A model generated the notes under the pieces. That model was not told the origin of the DNA, made no database searches, and saw nothing but the letters and a program-made list of their open reading frames with translations. A stretch of 42,665 nt of DNA from contig JAESTH010000144.1 in the NCBI GenBank assembly GCA_016763695.1, positions 1 through 42,665 of the forward strand, read 5' to 3'. The stretch comes from Alcanivoracaceae bacterium (lineage in GTDB: Bacteria > Pseudomonadota > Gammaproteobacteria > Xanthomonadales > Marinicellaceae). Both the position numbers and the translations under genes were made by a program. Below are positions 25,269-34,135 of the stretch, one piece after another (position 1 is the stretch's first letter; each line of letters opens with the position of its first letter).

Positions 25269-26315
25269 TTATGAGTTTTGTGGTCTTAAGCCACGTACGG
25301 TTTTGCCTGTTTGCCATAATTCGGAATTACGAATTTCAGCCAGTTCTTCATTCAGTTTTTCACGGTAATCATCTTTTGAGTTGGCTTTAATGGTGATTTT
25401 TGCCTCGTTACCAGATGAAACACTTTCATAAAGCTCTTCAAATAAAGGCGTATTTAATTCTCTAAACTTATGTCGCCAGTCCAGTGCTCCACGTTGAGCG
25501 GTGGTTGAGGTGTTGGCAAACATCCAGTCCATGCCATTTTCGGCAACCAGTGGCATTAAACTTTGGGTCAGCTCCTCTACGGTTTCATTAAATGCTTCAG
25601 ATGGCGTGTGTCCGTGATTGCGTAATACATTATACTGTGCTTCAAATAAGCCAGCGATTGCCCCCATTAAAATGCCACGTTCACCGGTTAAATCTGAATA
25701 AACTTCGCTTTTAAAATTTGTTTCAAATAAATAACCAGAACCAACACCAATGCCCAGTGAAAGGGCTGTTTCTTTAGCATTGCCTGTGGTGTCCTGAAAC
25801 ACTGCATAGCTGGAGTTTAAGCCCTTGCCATCTAAAAATAATGTGCGTAATGAAGTGCCAGAACCTTTGGGTGCGACCAGCACCACATCCACATCTTTTG
25901 GGGGTATGATTGATGTTTGGTCGTTAAAAGTCACGCCAAATCCATGAGAGAAATATAAGGTATCTCCTGGATTGAGGTTTTCTTTGACGGTCTCCCATGC
26001 AGCAATCTGTCCAGCATCAGACAAAAGGTACATGACTATATCGGCTTTTTGGGTGGCCTCAGCAATTGGGAATAATGTTTTGCCATCTTGCCAACCATCT
26101 TTTTGGGCTTTGTCCCATGAGGCCGACTCTTTTCTTTGGCCTATAATGACATTGAAACCATTATCACGCAGGTTTAATGCTTGACCTGGTCCTTGTACGC
26201 CGTAGCCTAAGACTGCGATAGTTTTGTCTTTTAAAAAGTCCTGTGCCTTTTTAAGTGGAAATTCTTCACGGGTTACTACTTCTTCCATTACTCCGCCGAA
26301 ATTTAATTTTGCCAT
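25269..26315 (-). CDS. ilvC: Ketol-acid reductoisomerase, class I
   Basis: IlvC isomerises and reduces acetolactate or acetohydroxybutyrate with NAD(P)H in valine, leucine and isoleucine synthesis. The 348-residue product has the Rossmann motif LGYGVQGPGQALNLRDNG and the knotted Mg-binding domain GERGILMGAIAGLFEAQYN. It is of the short class I, whereas E. coli has the long class II (491 residues). The start NFGGVMEEVVTREEFPLKKA and the QGPGQALNLRDNGFNVIIGQRK block follow the version I know from Bacteroidetes. It is the last gene after ilvH, but a 227-bp gap holding a 161-bp palindromic element separates them. Confidence 0.95.
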   Translation of the reverse strand: MAKLNFGGVMEEVVTREEFPLKKAQDFLKDKTIAVLGYGVQGPGQALNLRDNGFNVIIGQRKESASWDKAQKDGWQDGKTLFPIAEATQKADIVMYLLSDAGQIAAWETVKENLNPGDTLYFSHGFGVTFNDQTSIIPPKDVDVVLVAPKGSGTSLRTLFLDGKGLNSSYAVFQDTTGNAKETALSLGIGVGSGYLFETNFKSEVYSDLTGERGILMGAIAGLFEAQYNVLRNHGHTPSEAFNETVEELTQSLMPLVAENGMDWMFANTSTTAQRGALDWRHKFRELNTPLFEELYESVSSGNEAKITIKANSKDDYREKLNEELAEIRNSELWQTGKTVRGLRPQNS

Positions 26316-26362
26316 TTTTAAGTTCTCTCTTTATCTATTAGTCTATGATTAATGTTGTTAAT

Positions 26363-26523
26363 AGTGCCTAAACAAGAAATGATAATCTACTGCGGAAAAG
26401 CTGAATTTTGTCAAAACACCTCCTTATTTTCGTCAAATAGCTAACTATTCTTCTCAAATAATGAGTTGTTTTGCTCAAAACCAGGCTTTCCCTCGCTACG
26501 ATTCCCTTTCTAGTTCAAGCACT
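26363..26523 (+). repeat. ~160-bp palindromic element, copy B (inside ilv operon)
   Basis: Ends AGTGCCTAAACAAGAAA and (reverse complement) AGTGCTTGAACTAGAAA match at 14 of 17 bases. The whole 161 bp folds on itself about ATAG-ctaa-CTAT at 26437-26448, its exact midpoint. It fills most of the gap between ilvH (19 bases away) and ilvC (47 bases away), so it is transcribed with the operon and should form a long hairpin in the mRNA. By eye it is some 75-80% identical to copy C, with the same length. Confidence 0.87.
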
Positions 26524-26542
26524 GAATTTTATTTATATAAAA

Positions 26543-27088
26543 TCAATAATATGTTTTTGTTTCATTTGCCGCATTTAAATCACTAAATTGCTGTATGGAT
26601 TTGCTGATGCTGATTGGTCCTGAACGGACGAATTCTAAAATCCCATAAGGTTCCAGTTCATCAAATAATTGTTGGGTTTCGTGTTTATGTCCCGTTTTTT
26701 CTATGACCGTATAGTCACGATGCATAGTTAATATACGTGCGTGGTGATCACGGATTATTTTTTCAGTCTGAATGTGATCAAGCATCACCGATGAAGGTAT
26801 TTTGTACAAGGCAACTTCCTGTTGTACAATGTATTCATCGGTTGCATAAACGGCTTTTATCACATCCACCTGTTTCTCTATCTGTTTGGTGATTCTTTTG
26901 ATGAGTTTTTCTGTTGTATTGACATTGACTGAATATCTGAACACACCTTTGCTTTCTGTTTCTGAAACATTCAAACTGTCAATATTAAGTTTTATGCGTG
27001 AAAAAACTGTGGTGATTCTGTTAAGAATTCCTGCTCTGTTTCTGGAGAATAATGCCAGTGTGTATTTCTTTTTAAATTCATGTGTCAT
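26543..27088 (-). CDS. ilvH: Acetolactate synthase small (regulatory) subunit
   Basis: The 181-residue subunit activates the IlvB enzyme and mediates feedback inhibition. The N-terminal ACT domain (YTLALFSRNRAGILNRITTVFSR, NIDSLNVSETES) is followed by a C-terminal domain with VIKAVYATDEYIVQQE and EPYGILEFVRSGPISIS. This second part matches the Bacteroidetes small subunit (KPYGILQFVRSGRIAVSK as recalled) better than E. coli IlvH or IlvN. The start lies 13 bases after the ilvB stop, so the subunits are made together. A palindromic element follows directly. Confidence 0.93.
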   Translation of the reverse strand: MTHEFKKKYTLALFSRNRAGILNRITTVFSRIKLNIDSLNVSETESKGVFRYSVNVNTTEKLIKRITKQIEKQVDVIKAVYATDEYIVQQEVALYKIPSSVMLDHIQTEKIIRDHHARILTMHRDYTVIEKTGHKHETQQLFDELEPYGILEFVRSGPISISKSIQQFSDLNAANETKTYY

Positions 27089-27101
27089 ACTATTTCCTCC
27101 T

Positions 27102-28880
27102 TTAGGATAGTCTCATATCGGATACGGAGCTACCCGGCGATATCATTGGGAAAACATTGTTTTCCTGACCGACCATTACTTCTAAAATATAGGCACTATT
27201 GTGAGCAAACATTTTCTGCAAGGCGGTTTTGAGTTCATTTCTGTGTGTTACTTTTACTGAGCTGATACCATACGCTTCTGCCAATTTTTGATAATTGGGG
27301 TTGATCATTTCTGTTGAGGCATATCTTTTATCAAAATAAAGTTCCTGCCATTGTCTAACCATGCCAAGGTATTGATTATTAAGTATAATAATCTTCACAT
27401 CAATTTGCGATTGCATGATAGTTCCTAGTTCTTGTATATTCATTTGTACACCACCGTCGCCAACTATGCCAACTACGGTTTTATCGGCCTGTCCAAGTTT
27501 TGCGCCTATGGCAGCTGGCAAGCAAAATCCCATGGTGCCGAGTCCTCCCGATGTAATAAATGAACGTGTCTGCTTGAATTGTGAATACCTGCAAGCAGCC
27601 ATTTGGTGTTGACCTACGTCAGTCACTACTATGGCTCTGCTATTGGTTAATTCATTAACCAGAGAGATGACCTCGGGCATGGATATGTCATCTTTATCAG
27701 GCTTGAGATCCTGTTTTATGACTTTTTCATGTTCTTCATGTTTTAACTCATTAAATTGCTGACGCCACTTTGGGTGTTGCTGTTGTGAAATTCTATTGGT
27801 TATTTGTGGTAATGAGTGTTTAATGTTACCAATAACCGCTATATCCACCTTAACATTTTTATTGATTTCACTGGGGTCAATTTCCAGGTGTATGATCTTT
27901 GCCTGCTGGGCATAGGTATCGAGAGTGCCTGTGACTCTGTCATCAAAACGCATGCCTATTGCGATTAATACATCGCACTGGTTGGTTAATAAATTGGGTG
28001 CATAGTTGCCATGCATTCCTAGCATTCCTACGTAATTGTCATGTTGATTGTCAATTGCAGATATACCCATGATAGTTGCAGCAGCAGGTATGCCACTTTT
28101 TTCTAAAAAAGCTTTAAACTCCTTTTCAGCATTGCCTAAAATTACGCCCTGACCAAATACCACCAGTGGTTTTCTGGCATTATTAATTAAACTTGCTGCA
28201 TCCTTTATTGACTGTAAAGTTGGTGTTGGTTCTGGTACATAGCTATTGAGGTGTTTGCACTTTTTGTAGACAAAATCCAAATAATCCATTTGTGCATTTT
28301 TAGTGATATCTACTAATACAGGCCCTGGTCTACCTGATTGGGCAATGAAAAAGGCCTTGGCTAATACTCGGGGAATCTCTCTGGCTTCTGTTACCTTATA
28401 ATTCCATTTTGTGACAGGCATGGAAATATCGATGATATCAGTTTCCTGAAAGGCATCAGTACCCAATAAATCTTTGTGTACTTGACCGGTTATACAGACT
28501 AAAGGAGTGGAGTCGATTTGTGCATCAGCAATACCAGTAATGAGGTTGGTTGCTCCAGGGCCAGAAGTGGCAATACAGACTCCAACCTTGCCAGTAACTC
28601 TGGCATAACCTTGAGCGGCATGAACGGCACCCTGTTCATGGCGCACCAGTATATGCTTGATTTCTTTTTGATATTGATGAATAACATCATAAGTTGGCAT
28701 GATGGCTCCGCCTGGATAACCGAACATGATATCTACTCCTTCAGCAATCAGGCATTGTATGATGGCTTCGGCTCCTGCCATATTGACAGTTTTTTGAGGC
28801 TTATCTTCTGTTTCGTGCAAATGAGCCCAACTAGAACCAGTTAGAGAATGATTTGGATTACTGTTTTCTGCTTTAAACAT
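27102..28880 (-). CDS. ilvB: Acetolactate synthase large (catalytic) subunit
   Basis: This 592-residue thiamine-diphosphate enzyme condenses pyruvate with pyruvate or 2-oxobutanoate. The catalytic Glu82 is in [17 protein letters not shown], the FAD/quinone-like segment has [12 protein letters not shown], and the TPP-binding motif runs from [12 protein letters not shown] to [11 protein letters not shown]. The first ~30 residues before [11 protein letters not shown] form an unconserved polar extension. The ATG at 28880 overlaps the ilvD end by 8 nt, which favours this start. It is encoded with its small subunit, ilvH. Confidence 0.96.
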   Translation of the reverse strand: MFKAENSNPNHSLTGSSWAHLHETEDKPQKTVNMAGAEAIIQCLIAEGVDIMFGYPGGAIMPTYDVIHQYQKEIKHILVRHEQGAVHAAQGYARVTGKVGVCIATSGPGATNLITGIADAQIDSTPLVCITGQVHKDLLGTDAFQETDIIDISMPVTKWNYKVTEAREIPRVLAKAFFIAQSGRPGPVLVDITKNAQMDYLDFVYKKCKHLNSYVPEPTPTLQSIKDAASLINNARKPLVVFGQGVILGNAEKEFKAFLEKSGIPAAATIMGISAIDNQHDNYVGMLGMHGNYAPNLLTNQCDVLIAIGMRFDDRVTGTLDTYAQQAKIIHLEIDPSEINKNVKVDIAVIGNIKHSLPQITNRISQQQHPKWRQQFNELKHEEHEKVIKQDLKPDKDDISMPEVISLVNELTNSRAIVVTDVGQHQMAACRYSQFKQTRSFITSGGLGTMGFCLPAAIGAKLGQADKTVVGIVGDGGVQMNIQELGTIMQSQIDVKIIILNNQYLGMVRQWQELYFDKRYASTEMINPNYQKLAEAYGISSVKVTHRNELKTALQKMFAHNSAYILEVMVGQENNVFPMISPGSSVSDMRLS

Positions 28881-30561
28881 CGGTTAAACACCCCTTTGAT
28901 GCGGAACTTACATTTCTCGCGTATTTATATAAAACACCACGCTTATATTTCATAGCTGGTGCTTGCCAATTTTGTTTTCTGTTATTTAATTCTTCATCGC
29001 TAACATGTAAAGTCAGCTCATTGGTTTGGGCATCTATGGTTATTTCATCACCATTTTCAACCAGTGCTATGGTGCCACCGATTTGTGCTTCAGGTGTTAT
29101 ATGGCCGACCACAAAACCATGGGTGCCGCCTGAAAACCTACCATCTGTTATCAGAGCAACATCATTACCAAGCCCAGCACCTATGATGGCGGAGGTTGGC
29201 TTTAACATTTCTGGCATACCTGGTCCACCTTTTGGCCCTTCATAACGAATAACCACCACATCACCCTTTTCGACTTCGCCATTGGCTATGCCTTTATTAA
29301 CGTGTTTTTCAGAATTAAAAACCTTGGCTTTACCCTGAAATTTTAAACCTTCTTTACCCGTGATTTTTGCTACGGCTCCCTGCCTTGCCAGGTTGCCAAA
29401 TAAGATTCTGATATGTCCAGTTGCTTTGATAGGCTGGTCTATGCTATGAATGACATCCTGGTTTTCCTGTAAAGGTTCAGCTAAAGATAAATTTTCTGCT
29501 AATGTTTTACCCGTTACTGTCATACAGTCGCCGTGTAGCATATCCTGTTGCAACATATATTTTAAAACAGCGGGGACACCACCGACAGCATGAAGGTCTT
29601 CCATTAAATATTTGCCACTGGGTTTTAGATCGGCTAAAAATGGCGTGGTATCACTTATCTTCTGAAAATCATCCAAGCTAAATGCTATTTGAGCCGCATC
29701 TGCTATAGCTAAAAAATGTAGGACTGCATTGGTTGAACCACCCAGTACTGTTACCAGCCTAAATGCATTTTCCAGTGATTTCCTAGTGACTATGTCTCTG
29801 GGTTTTAAATCAGTTTTTAGTAAGGCATGAATGGCAGTACCTAAATTGTGACACTCTTGTGCTTTATTGTCGCTGATTGCGGGGTTTGAAGAGTTATAGG
29901 GTAAGCTCATACCCATGGCTTCTATGGCTGCAGCCATGGTGTTAGCGGTGTACATGCCGCCACATGCTCCAGCTGACGGACAGGCTTTCTGTATGATGAG
30001 TTCATAGGTATCTTCATCCATATTGCCAGCCATTTTTTCACCCCAAGCTTCAAAAGCAGAAACCACATCGAGTTTTTTGCCATTGTGACAACCAGCAGCA
30101 ATAGTGCCACCGTAAACCAAAATGGAAGGGCGGTTAAATCGTAACATTGCCATCAATGCGCCAGGCATGTTTTTATCACAACCAACAATTGAAATATTAG
30201 CATCATAGCTCATGCCTTGGGTTACCATTTCTATCGAATCAGCTATCACATCGCGAGAAGGCAGTGAAAACCGCATGCCATCTGTGCCCATAGAGATACC
30301 ATCTGAGATGCCAATAGTATTGAAAATCAAACCATTTAAAGGTTGCGCATTGACAGAGACTTTAATTTTTTCTGCCAAGTTATTGAGATGCATATTACAG
30401 GGGTTGCCATCATAACCTGTGCTTGCAATGCCGATTAATGGATTTTTTAGATCGTCATTGTCTAGACCCACAGCATGCAGCATGGCTTTAGCGGCAGGCT
30501 GTGTCGGATCTTGAGTGACTGCCTTAGAATATTTGTTGAGTGTATTGTCAGTGTTTTTCAT
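28873..30561 (-). CDS. ilvD: Dihydroxy-acid dehydratase
   Basis: IlvD dehydrates dihydroxy-isovalerate and dihydroxy-methylvalerate to the 2-oxo acids. The three cluster cysteines are present: Cys55 (GNPCNMHL), Cys128 (GCDKNMPG) and Cys200 ([14 protein letters not shown]), and the C-terminal [11 protein letters not shown] block binds metal and substrate. The length of 562 residues is close to the [2Fe-2S] form; E. coli IlvD has 616. It lies 20 bases downstream of ilvE and overlaps ilvB by 8 nt. Confidence 0.96.
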   Translation of the reverse strand: MKNTDNTLNKYSKAVTQDPTQPAAKAMLHAVGLDNDDLKNPLIGIASTGYDGNPCNMHLNNLAEKIKVSVNAQPLNGLIFNTIGISDGISMGTDGMRFSLPSRDVIADSIEMVTQGMSYDANISIVGCDKNMPGALMAMLRFNRPSILVYGGTIAAGCHNGKKLDVVSAFEAWGEKMAGNMDEDTYELIIQKACPSAGACGGMYTANTMAAAIEAMGMSLPYNSSNPAISDNKAQECHNLGTAIHALLKTDLKPRDIVTRKSLENAFRLVTVLGGSTNAVLHFLAIADAAQIAFSLDDFQKISDTTPFLADLKPSGKYLMEDLHAVGGVPAVLKYMLQQDMLHGDCMTVTGKTLAENLSLAEPLQENQDVIHSIDQPIKATGHIRILFGNLARQGAVAKITGKEGLKFQGKAKVFNSEKHVNKGIANGEVEKGDVVVIRYEGPKGGPGMPEMLKPTSAIIGAGLGNDVALITDGRFSGGTHGFVVGHITPEAQIGGTIALVENGDEITIDAQTNELTLHVSDEELNNRKQNWQAPAMKYKRGVLYKYARNVSSASKGCLTDV

Positions 30562-30581
30562 ATTAAATTATCTACTGGTCA

Positions 30582-31448
30582 TTAGCCATTACTACGGGCG
30601 TATTCATGAAACTGCTGGTGTAATTGATGACCAAAGGTTTCGTGCCATTCTTTTTTAAATTTGTTATCATCAAGAGACTCAATAGCGTTTACCTCTACTG
30701 CAGTACCGGTAAAAAAAGCACCATCAGCATTGTAAACATCATCTGGAGTGAAGTGTTTTTCTTCTACGGTTATGCCATTTTCTTTGGCTAAATCCATCAC
30801 TACTGAACGGGTTATGCCTGGTAATATATTGCCTCTGGGTGCGGTGTAAAGTTTGTCACCTTTTTGAAAAAAGAAGTTGGCGCCTGTGGCTTCTGCTACA
30901 AAACCGTGGTTATCTAATAACAGCGCTTCATCAAAACCTTTTTGTTTGGCATCTTTAATGGCGATAAGCGAATTGGTATAATGCCCCGTGACTTTGGCTT
31001 CAACATGGCACGATTTTGGATCGGGACGTCTAAAGGGTGAAGTCATGACTCTTGCTGCCTTGTCGTAATATTGTCCCCATTTCCAGGCACACATAAATAG
31101 ATTGGCATTACTCTCTGGTTGTAAGCCCATGTTTTCATCGGTATAGACCAGAGGACGGATATAGGCATCCTGCATATTATTTTTTTCTAAAAGCTCATAA
31201 CAGATAGAGACAAGTTCATCGACTGTATATTCCAGGTTGATGTACATTTTTTCTGCCGAGTAGAGTAGTCGTTCAAAATGTTCCCTGACTTTCAGAACCT
31301 TGGCGCCATTAGGCGTTTTGTAGGCTCGCATGCCTTCAAATACACCATTACCATAGTGGAATGATTGTTGATAAAGGCCCGTTGTTGCATCTTTTGCCTT
31401 TAACCATTGCTTGTTTAAGAATATGGTTGTGTTTTTATCATAGTACAT
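30582..31448 (-). CDS. ilvE: Branched-chain amino-acid aminotransferase
   Basis: This 288-residue class IV PLP enzyme makes valine, leucine and isoleucine from their 2-oxo acids with glutamate. The PLP lysine is Lys152 in VEAKVTGHYTNS, and FHYGNGVFEGMRAY and LLLDNHGFVAEATGANFFF are family blocks. It is the first structural gene of the operon, 41 bases after the attenuator terminator, with AGAGAG before the ATG. It is therefore the gene most directly under attenuation control. Confidence 0.95.
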   Translation of the reverse strand: MYYDKNTTIFLNKQWLKAKDATTGLYQQSFHYGNGVFEGMRAYKTPNGAKVLKVREHFERLLYSAEKMYINLEYTVDELVSICYELLEKNNMQDAYIRPLVYTDENMGLQPESNANLFMCAWKWGQYYDKAARVMTSPFRRPDPKSCHVEAKVTGHYTNSLIAIKDAKQKGFDEALLLDNHGFVAEATGANFFFQKGDKLYTAPRGNILPGITRSVVMDLAKENGITVEEKHFTPDDVYNADGAFFTGTAVEVNAIESLDDNKFKKEWHETFGHQLHQQFHEYARSNG

Positions 31449-31488
31449 TTTTTGCTCTCTTTTTATATTTTGATGTTTTCTTTCAGCT

Positions 31489-31528
31489 AAAAAAAAAGCC
31501 CTTCTCTTGTTTTAGAGAAGGGCTTTTT
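31489..31528 (-). terminator. Attenuator (rho-independent terminator) of the ilv operon
   Basis: A perfect 15-bp stem, AAAAAGCCCTTCTCT (31493-31507) with AGAGAAGGGCTTTTT (31514-31528), closes a 6-base loop and is followed on the minus strand by a run of nine T (31489-31497). It lies between the leader peptide and ilvE. Confidence 0.92.
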
Positions 31529-31551
31529 GGAAATCCAATTGTACGCCGTTC

Positions 31552-31611
31552 TCACCACATAGGTAGGAGAATAATTATGACGACAATAATAATATTTTGG
31601 ATTAAATTCAT
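31552..31611 (-). CDS. ilv operon leader peptide (19 residues)
   Basis: The reading frame encodes MNLIQNIIIVVIIILLPMW. Of its 19 residues, seven are Ile, three Leu and two Val, ten of them consecutive. It ends 24 bases upstream of the attenuator stem and begins about 41 bases after the predicted transcription start. This is the layout of the E. coli ilvGMEDA leader: when charged tRNA-Ile, -Val or -Leu is short the ribosome stalls on these codons and the terminator does not form. It is too short for ordinary gene finding. The Shine-Dalgarno site is weak (AAAGTAAC). Confidence 0.88.
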   Translation of the reverse strand: MNLIQNIIIVVIIILLPMW

Positions 31612-31658
31612 TGTTACTTTTGTTTGTTTAGTTTATAAAATTTGCTAATGTTGCGAGT

Positions 31659-31687
31659 ATAATCTCTTAGTTGCTTTTTTCTGTCAA
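31659..31687 (-). promoter_or_regulatory. Sigma70-type promoter of the ilv operon
   Basis: On the minus strand a consensus TTGACA (31682-31687) is followed after 17 bases by GATTAT (31659-31664); TATACT overlaps it 3 bases further on. Its place just upstream of the leader peptide supports the assignment. The remaining gap up to 31882 shows no gene. Confidence 0.65.
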
Positions 31688-31882
31688 GAAAAATATCCAA
31701 AAATTTTATATTTAATTTGATTTATGCATGTTTACTAATATAAAGCTTGTGTTTTTATATCCTGTGAGACAAAAAAATCACATAACTGTTTTAGGTATTT
31801 TATGTTTTTGTTGGGATTGGTTAGGATGAGCAGAATAGTAGTCTTATGATGGCAGAAGTTAAATATAGAAGAGATTTAATAT

Positions 31883-31908
31883 AAAAAACCCGCATAAAGC
31901 GGGTTTTT
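31883..31908 (-). terminator. Rho-independent terminator of the ribosomal-protein operon
   Basis: AAAAACCCGC (31884-31893) pairs with GCGGGTTTTT (31899-31908) around a 5-base loop. Read on the minus strand it ends in six T. It lies 25 bases after the rpmG stop codon. The T-run on the plus side means it can work both ways. Confidence 0.92.
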
Positions 31909-31933
31909 GTGTTTGTGCTTTAAAAAGAAGAGC

Positions 31934-32119
31934 TTATTTAATTTTGTATTCTTTGTAAAGTACATGTTTACGTACAACTGGATCATATTTCATAAATGAA
32001 AGTTTATCTGGAGTTGTCTTTTTGTTTTTTGTGGTTGTGTAGTAATGACCTGTTTTCTGGCCATCTTTTCTACCACCAACGTGTGTTGCTGTAGATACTA
32101 GTTTGATTTTTTCACGCAT
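31934..32119 (-). CDS. rpmG: 50S ribosomal protein L33 with a 10-residue insertion
   Basis: The 61-residue L33 has the family core [18 protein letters not shown], then [18 protein letters not shown]. Compared with E. coli L33 (55 residues) it lacks the first four residues and carries about ten extra ([10 protein letters not shown]) between KIKLVS and TGHYYTTT. The four-Cys zinc form is not present. It starts 3 bases after the rpmB stop, so the L28 and L33 genes are paired as usual, but here they sit at the end of the rplS operon. Confidence 0.95.
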   Translation of the reverse strand: MREKIKLVSTATHVGGRKDGQKTGHYYTTTKNKKTTPDKLSFMKYDPVVRKHVLYKEYKIK

Positions 32120-32122
32120 GAT

Positions 32123-32359
32123 TTACACCTTTAAACCTTTTTTACGCAAATCAGCAAGTACTGCATCAATGCCTTTTTTATCGATAATACGCATACCTTT
32201 GGTGGTAAGGCGTAATTTCACCCAACGATTTTCGCTTTCAACCCAAAACTTATGATTGTGTAAGTTTGGTAAGAAACGACGTTTGGTTCTTTTTAATGAG
32301 TGTGGAACATTGTTACCTGTAACAGGTCTTTTCCCAGTGACTTGACATACTCTTGCCAT
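32123..32359 (-). CDS. rpmB: 50S ribosomal protein L28
   Basis: The 78-residue product has the same length as the E. coli protein and matches it closely: [34 protein letters not shown] and [18 protein letters not shown]. It starts 2 bases after the rplS stop, a spacing that implies coupled translation. Confidence 0.98.
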   Translation of the reverse strand: MARVCQVTGKRPVTGNNVPHSLKRTKRRFLPNLHNHKFWVESENRWVKLRLTTKGMRIIDKKGIDAVLADLRKKGLKV

Positions 32360-32361
32360 GA

Positions 32362-32730
32362 TTATGCTCCCTTCTTCTTTTTGTTAGCTAATTTTTCTTT
32401 GATTCTTGCTGCACGTCCTTCTAAATTGCGTAAGTAATAAAGTTTAGCACGTCTGACATCACCACGTCTTTTAACTTCAATGTTGTCGATCATCGGGCTG
32501 TATGTTTGAAATACACGCTCTACGCCTTCACCGTAAGAAATTTTACGTACTGTGAATGCGGGGTTTAAGCCTCTGTTTTTCTTGGCAATAACAACGCCCT
32601 CAAATGCCTGAACACGTTCTCTTTTGCCTTCTTTTACTTTTACACCAACAACTACGGTATCACCTGGGTTGAACACAGGGATTTCTTTGCCCATCTGTTC
32701 AGCTTCAAGCTGTTTTATTATATCACTCAT
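32362..32730 (-). CDS. rplS: 50S ribosomal protein L19
   Basis: The 122-residue protein sits at the 30S-50S interface. Its blocks [43 protein letters not shown] and [14 protein letters not shown] are those of L19. It is the usual last gene of the rpsP-rimM-trmD-rplS set, but here rpmB follows directly. A 189-base gap containing a REP-like hairpin separates it from trmD. Confidence 0.98.
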   Translation of the reverse strand: MSDIIKQLEAEQMGKEIPVFNPGDTVVVGVKVKEGKRERVQAFEGVVIAKKNRGLNPAFTVRKISYGEGVERVFQTYSPMIDNIEVKRRGDVRRAKLYYLRNLEGRAARIKEKLANKKKKGA

Positions 32731-32856
32731 TGCGATTTTCCTAATTTCTTGCCATTACTGTTTTTTTGGCAAGGTTAACAATCCAGAACATTTCATTCTA
32801 CAAATTCAGCAAGCTGAACGATTTAATCAGAGGTTCTGCCGTTTTAAACATGAAAC

Positions 32857-32872
32857 TCCTGACTGTTCAGGA
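32857..32872. repeat. Degenerate REP-like hairpin
   Basis: TCCTGA (32857-32862) pairs with TCAGGA (32867-32872) around CTGT, followed by ATGACG. Read on the minus strand this gives CGTCATTCCTGA...TCAGGA, the same family as the hairpin at 17815. It lies in the trmD-rplS gap. Confidence 0.5.
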
Positions 32873-32919
32873 ATGACGATGTTATATTTTTTATTGATAG
32901 GCTGAGCCCATCTTATTTA

Positions 32920-33624
32920 TTATTCATCCAATAAATCTGGTCTTTTTAGCTGGGTGATCTTCAATGCCTGCTGTTCTCGCCATTTAGCAATATTCGCATG
33001 ATTGCCAGATAATAATACATCTGGTACACCCTGTTGTTTCAAATCATCAGATCTGGTGTATTGCGGTGACCCCAAAAGGGTTTTTCCTGATGCTTTGTTC
33101 ATAAAAGAATCACTTTTAGCTGACTCTTCATCGCCCAATACATGAGGTATCTGTCTGGCTACTGCATCAATAATAACGGCTGCTGCCAGTTCCCCACCAC
33201 TGATAACGAAGTCCCCTAATGAAATTTCATTATCTACATATTTATCTATAAATCTTTGGTCTATACCTTCGTAGCGGCCACACAGAAGAACTATATGCTT
33301 TGTTTCGGCAAGTTTATTCACTGTGCTTTGATCAAGTGTGTTTCCATGTGGGCTAAGGAAACTTAATTTTAAACTGTTATCCTGTTGTTTTAAAAAATCA
33401 ACAGTTCTGGCAAGGGGGTCATACATCATGACCATTCCTGCACCGCCTCCAAAGGGGCGGTCATCAACCCTGTGGTGTTTATCTTGGCTAAAATCTCTGG
33501 GGTTAAACGTTTCTAATTCAATTAGCCCCGAGTCTATCGCTTTACCAATAACACCGTAGGAAAGTACATCTTTTACCATATCGGGAAAGATGGAGATCAC
33601 TGTGAATTTGATGCTTACTGTCAT
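32920..33624 (-). CDS. trmD: tRNA (guanine-N1)-methyltransferase
   Basis: TrmD methylates G37 next to the anticodon, using SAM in a trefoil knot. VISIFPDM, DDRPFGGGAGMVMMYDPL, LCGRYEGIDQRFID and SLGDFVISGGELAA are its signature blocks. At 234 residues it is about 20 shorter than the E. coli enzyme, chiefly at the C-terminus. The ATG overlaps the rimM stop by one base (TGATG), so the two are coupled. Confidence 0.97.
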   Translation of the reverse strand: MTVSIKFTVISIFPDMVKDVLSYGVIGKAIDSGLIELETFNPRDFSQDKHHRVDDRPFGGGAGMVMMYDPLARTVDFLKQQDNSLKLSFLSPHGNTLDQSTVNKLAETKHIVLLCGRYEGIDQRFIDKYVDNEISLGDFVISGGELAAAVIIDAVARQIPHVLGDEESAKSDSFMNKASGKTLLGSPQYTRSDDLKQQGVPDVLLSGNHANIAKWREQQALKITQLKRPDLLDE

Positions 33625-34130
33625 CAGTCATCCTCATGCCAATCTACCAACATGGTTTGTTCTTTCAAATCGACTTTTATAACCGTTGTGCTTTCGGGCT
33701 CATCAATTATATAAGGTATCAACCTTTCTCTGTCACCTTCAAGGATAATCACATCATGGGCTCCTGTTTCCAGCATGCTTTTAATCTTGCCGAATTTAAT
33801 GCCTTCGATATTAGTGACTTCCAGGCCAACTAAATCGTGCCAGTAGTACTGATCTGAATTCAGTTGAGAAAGTTGTTGTTTCTCTATTTCTACGCTTTGA
33901 CCTAACAGTGTTTGAGCGGTTTCTTTGTCGTCAATTCCCTTCAGCTTGGCAACTATTAATTTGCCATTTTTCTTTGATTCTATTGAATCAAATTGCCTGT
34001 TTCCAACTATCCAACTTTTATAAACTGTAATATTCTCTCTGGGATCGCAATAAGAAAAAATCTTAAGCCATCCTTTAACACCAAAACAGCCGGATACTTT
34101 TCCAATTAATATCCGACCATCCTTATTCAT
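33624..34130 (-). CDS. rimM: Ribosome maturation factor RimM
   Basis: RimM binds S19 and helps mature the 30S head. The N-terminal domain has IGKVSGCFGVKGWLKIFSY, and the C-terminal PRC-barrel follows (YYWHDLVGLEV, GAHDVIILEG, LIPYI). The length of 168 residues is normal. The gene starts 5 bases after the rpsP stop and overlaps trmD by one base, in the standard gene order. Confidence 0.96.
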   Translation of the reverse strand: MNKDGRILIGKVSGCFGVKGWLKIFSYCDPRENITVYKSWIVGNRQFDSIESKKNGKLIVAKLKGIDDKETAQTLLGQSVEIEKQQLSQLNSDQYYWHDLVGLEVTNIEGIKFGKIKSMLETGAHDVIILEGDRERLIPYIIDEPESTTVIKVDLKEQTMLVDWHEDD

Positions 34131-34135
34131 GCGTC

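Noticed and set aside
31361-31648. Plus-strand ORF of 95 residues over the ilv leader region
   Set aside because: It is the complement of the attenuator and leader peptide, runs through the terminator hairpin, and has no protein-like features.
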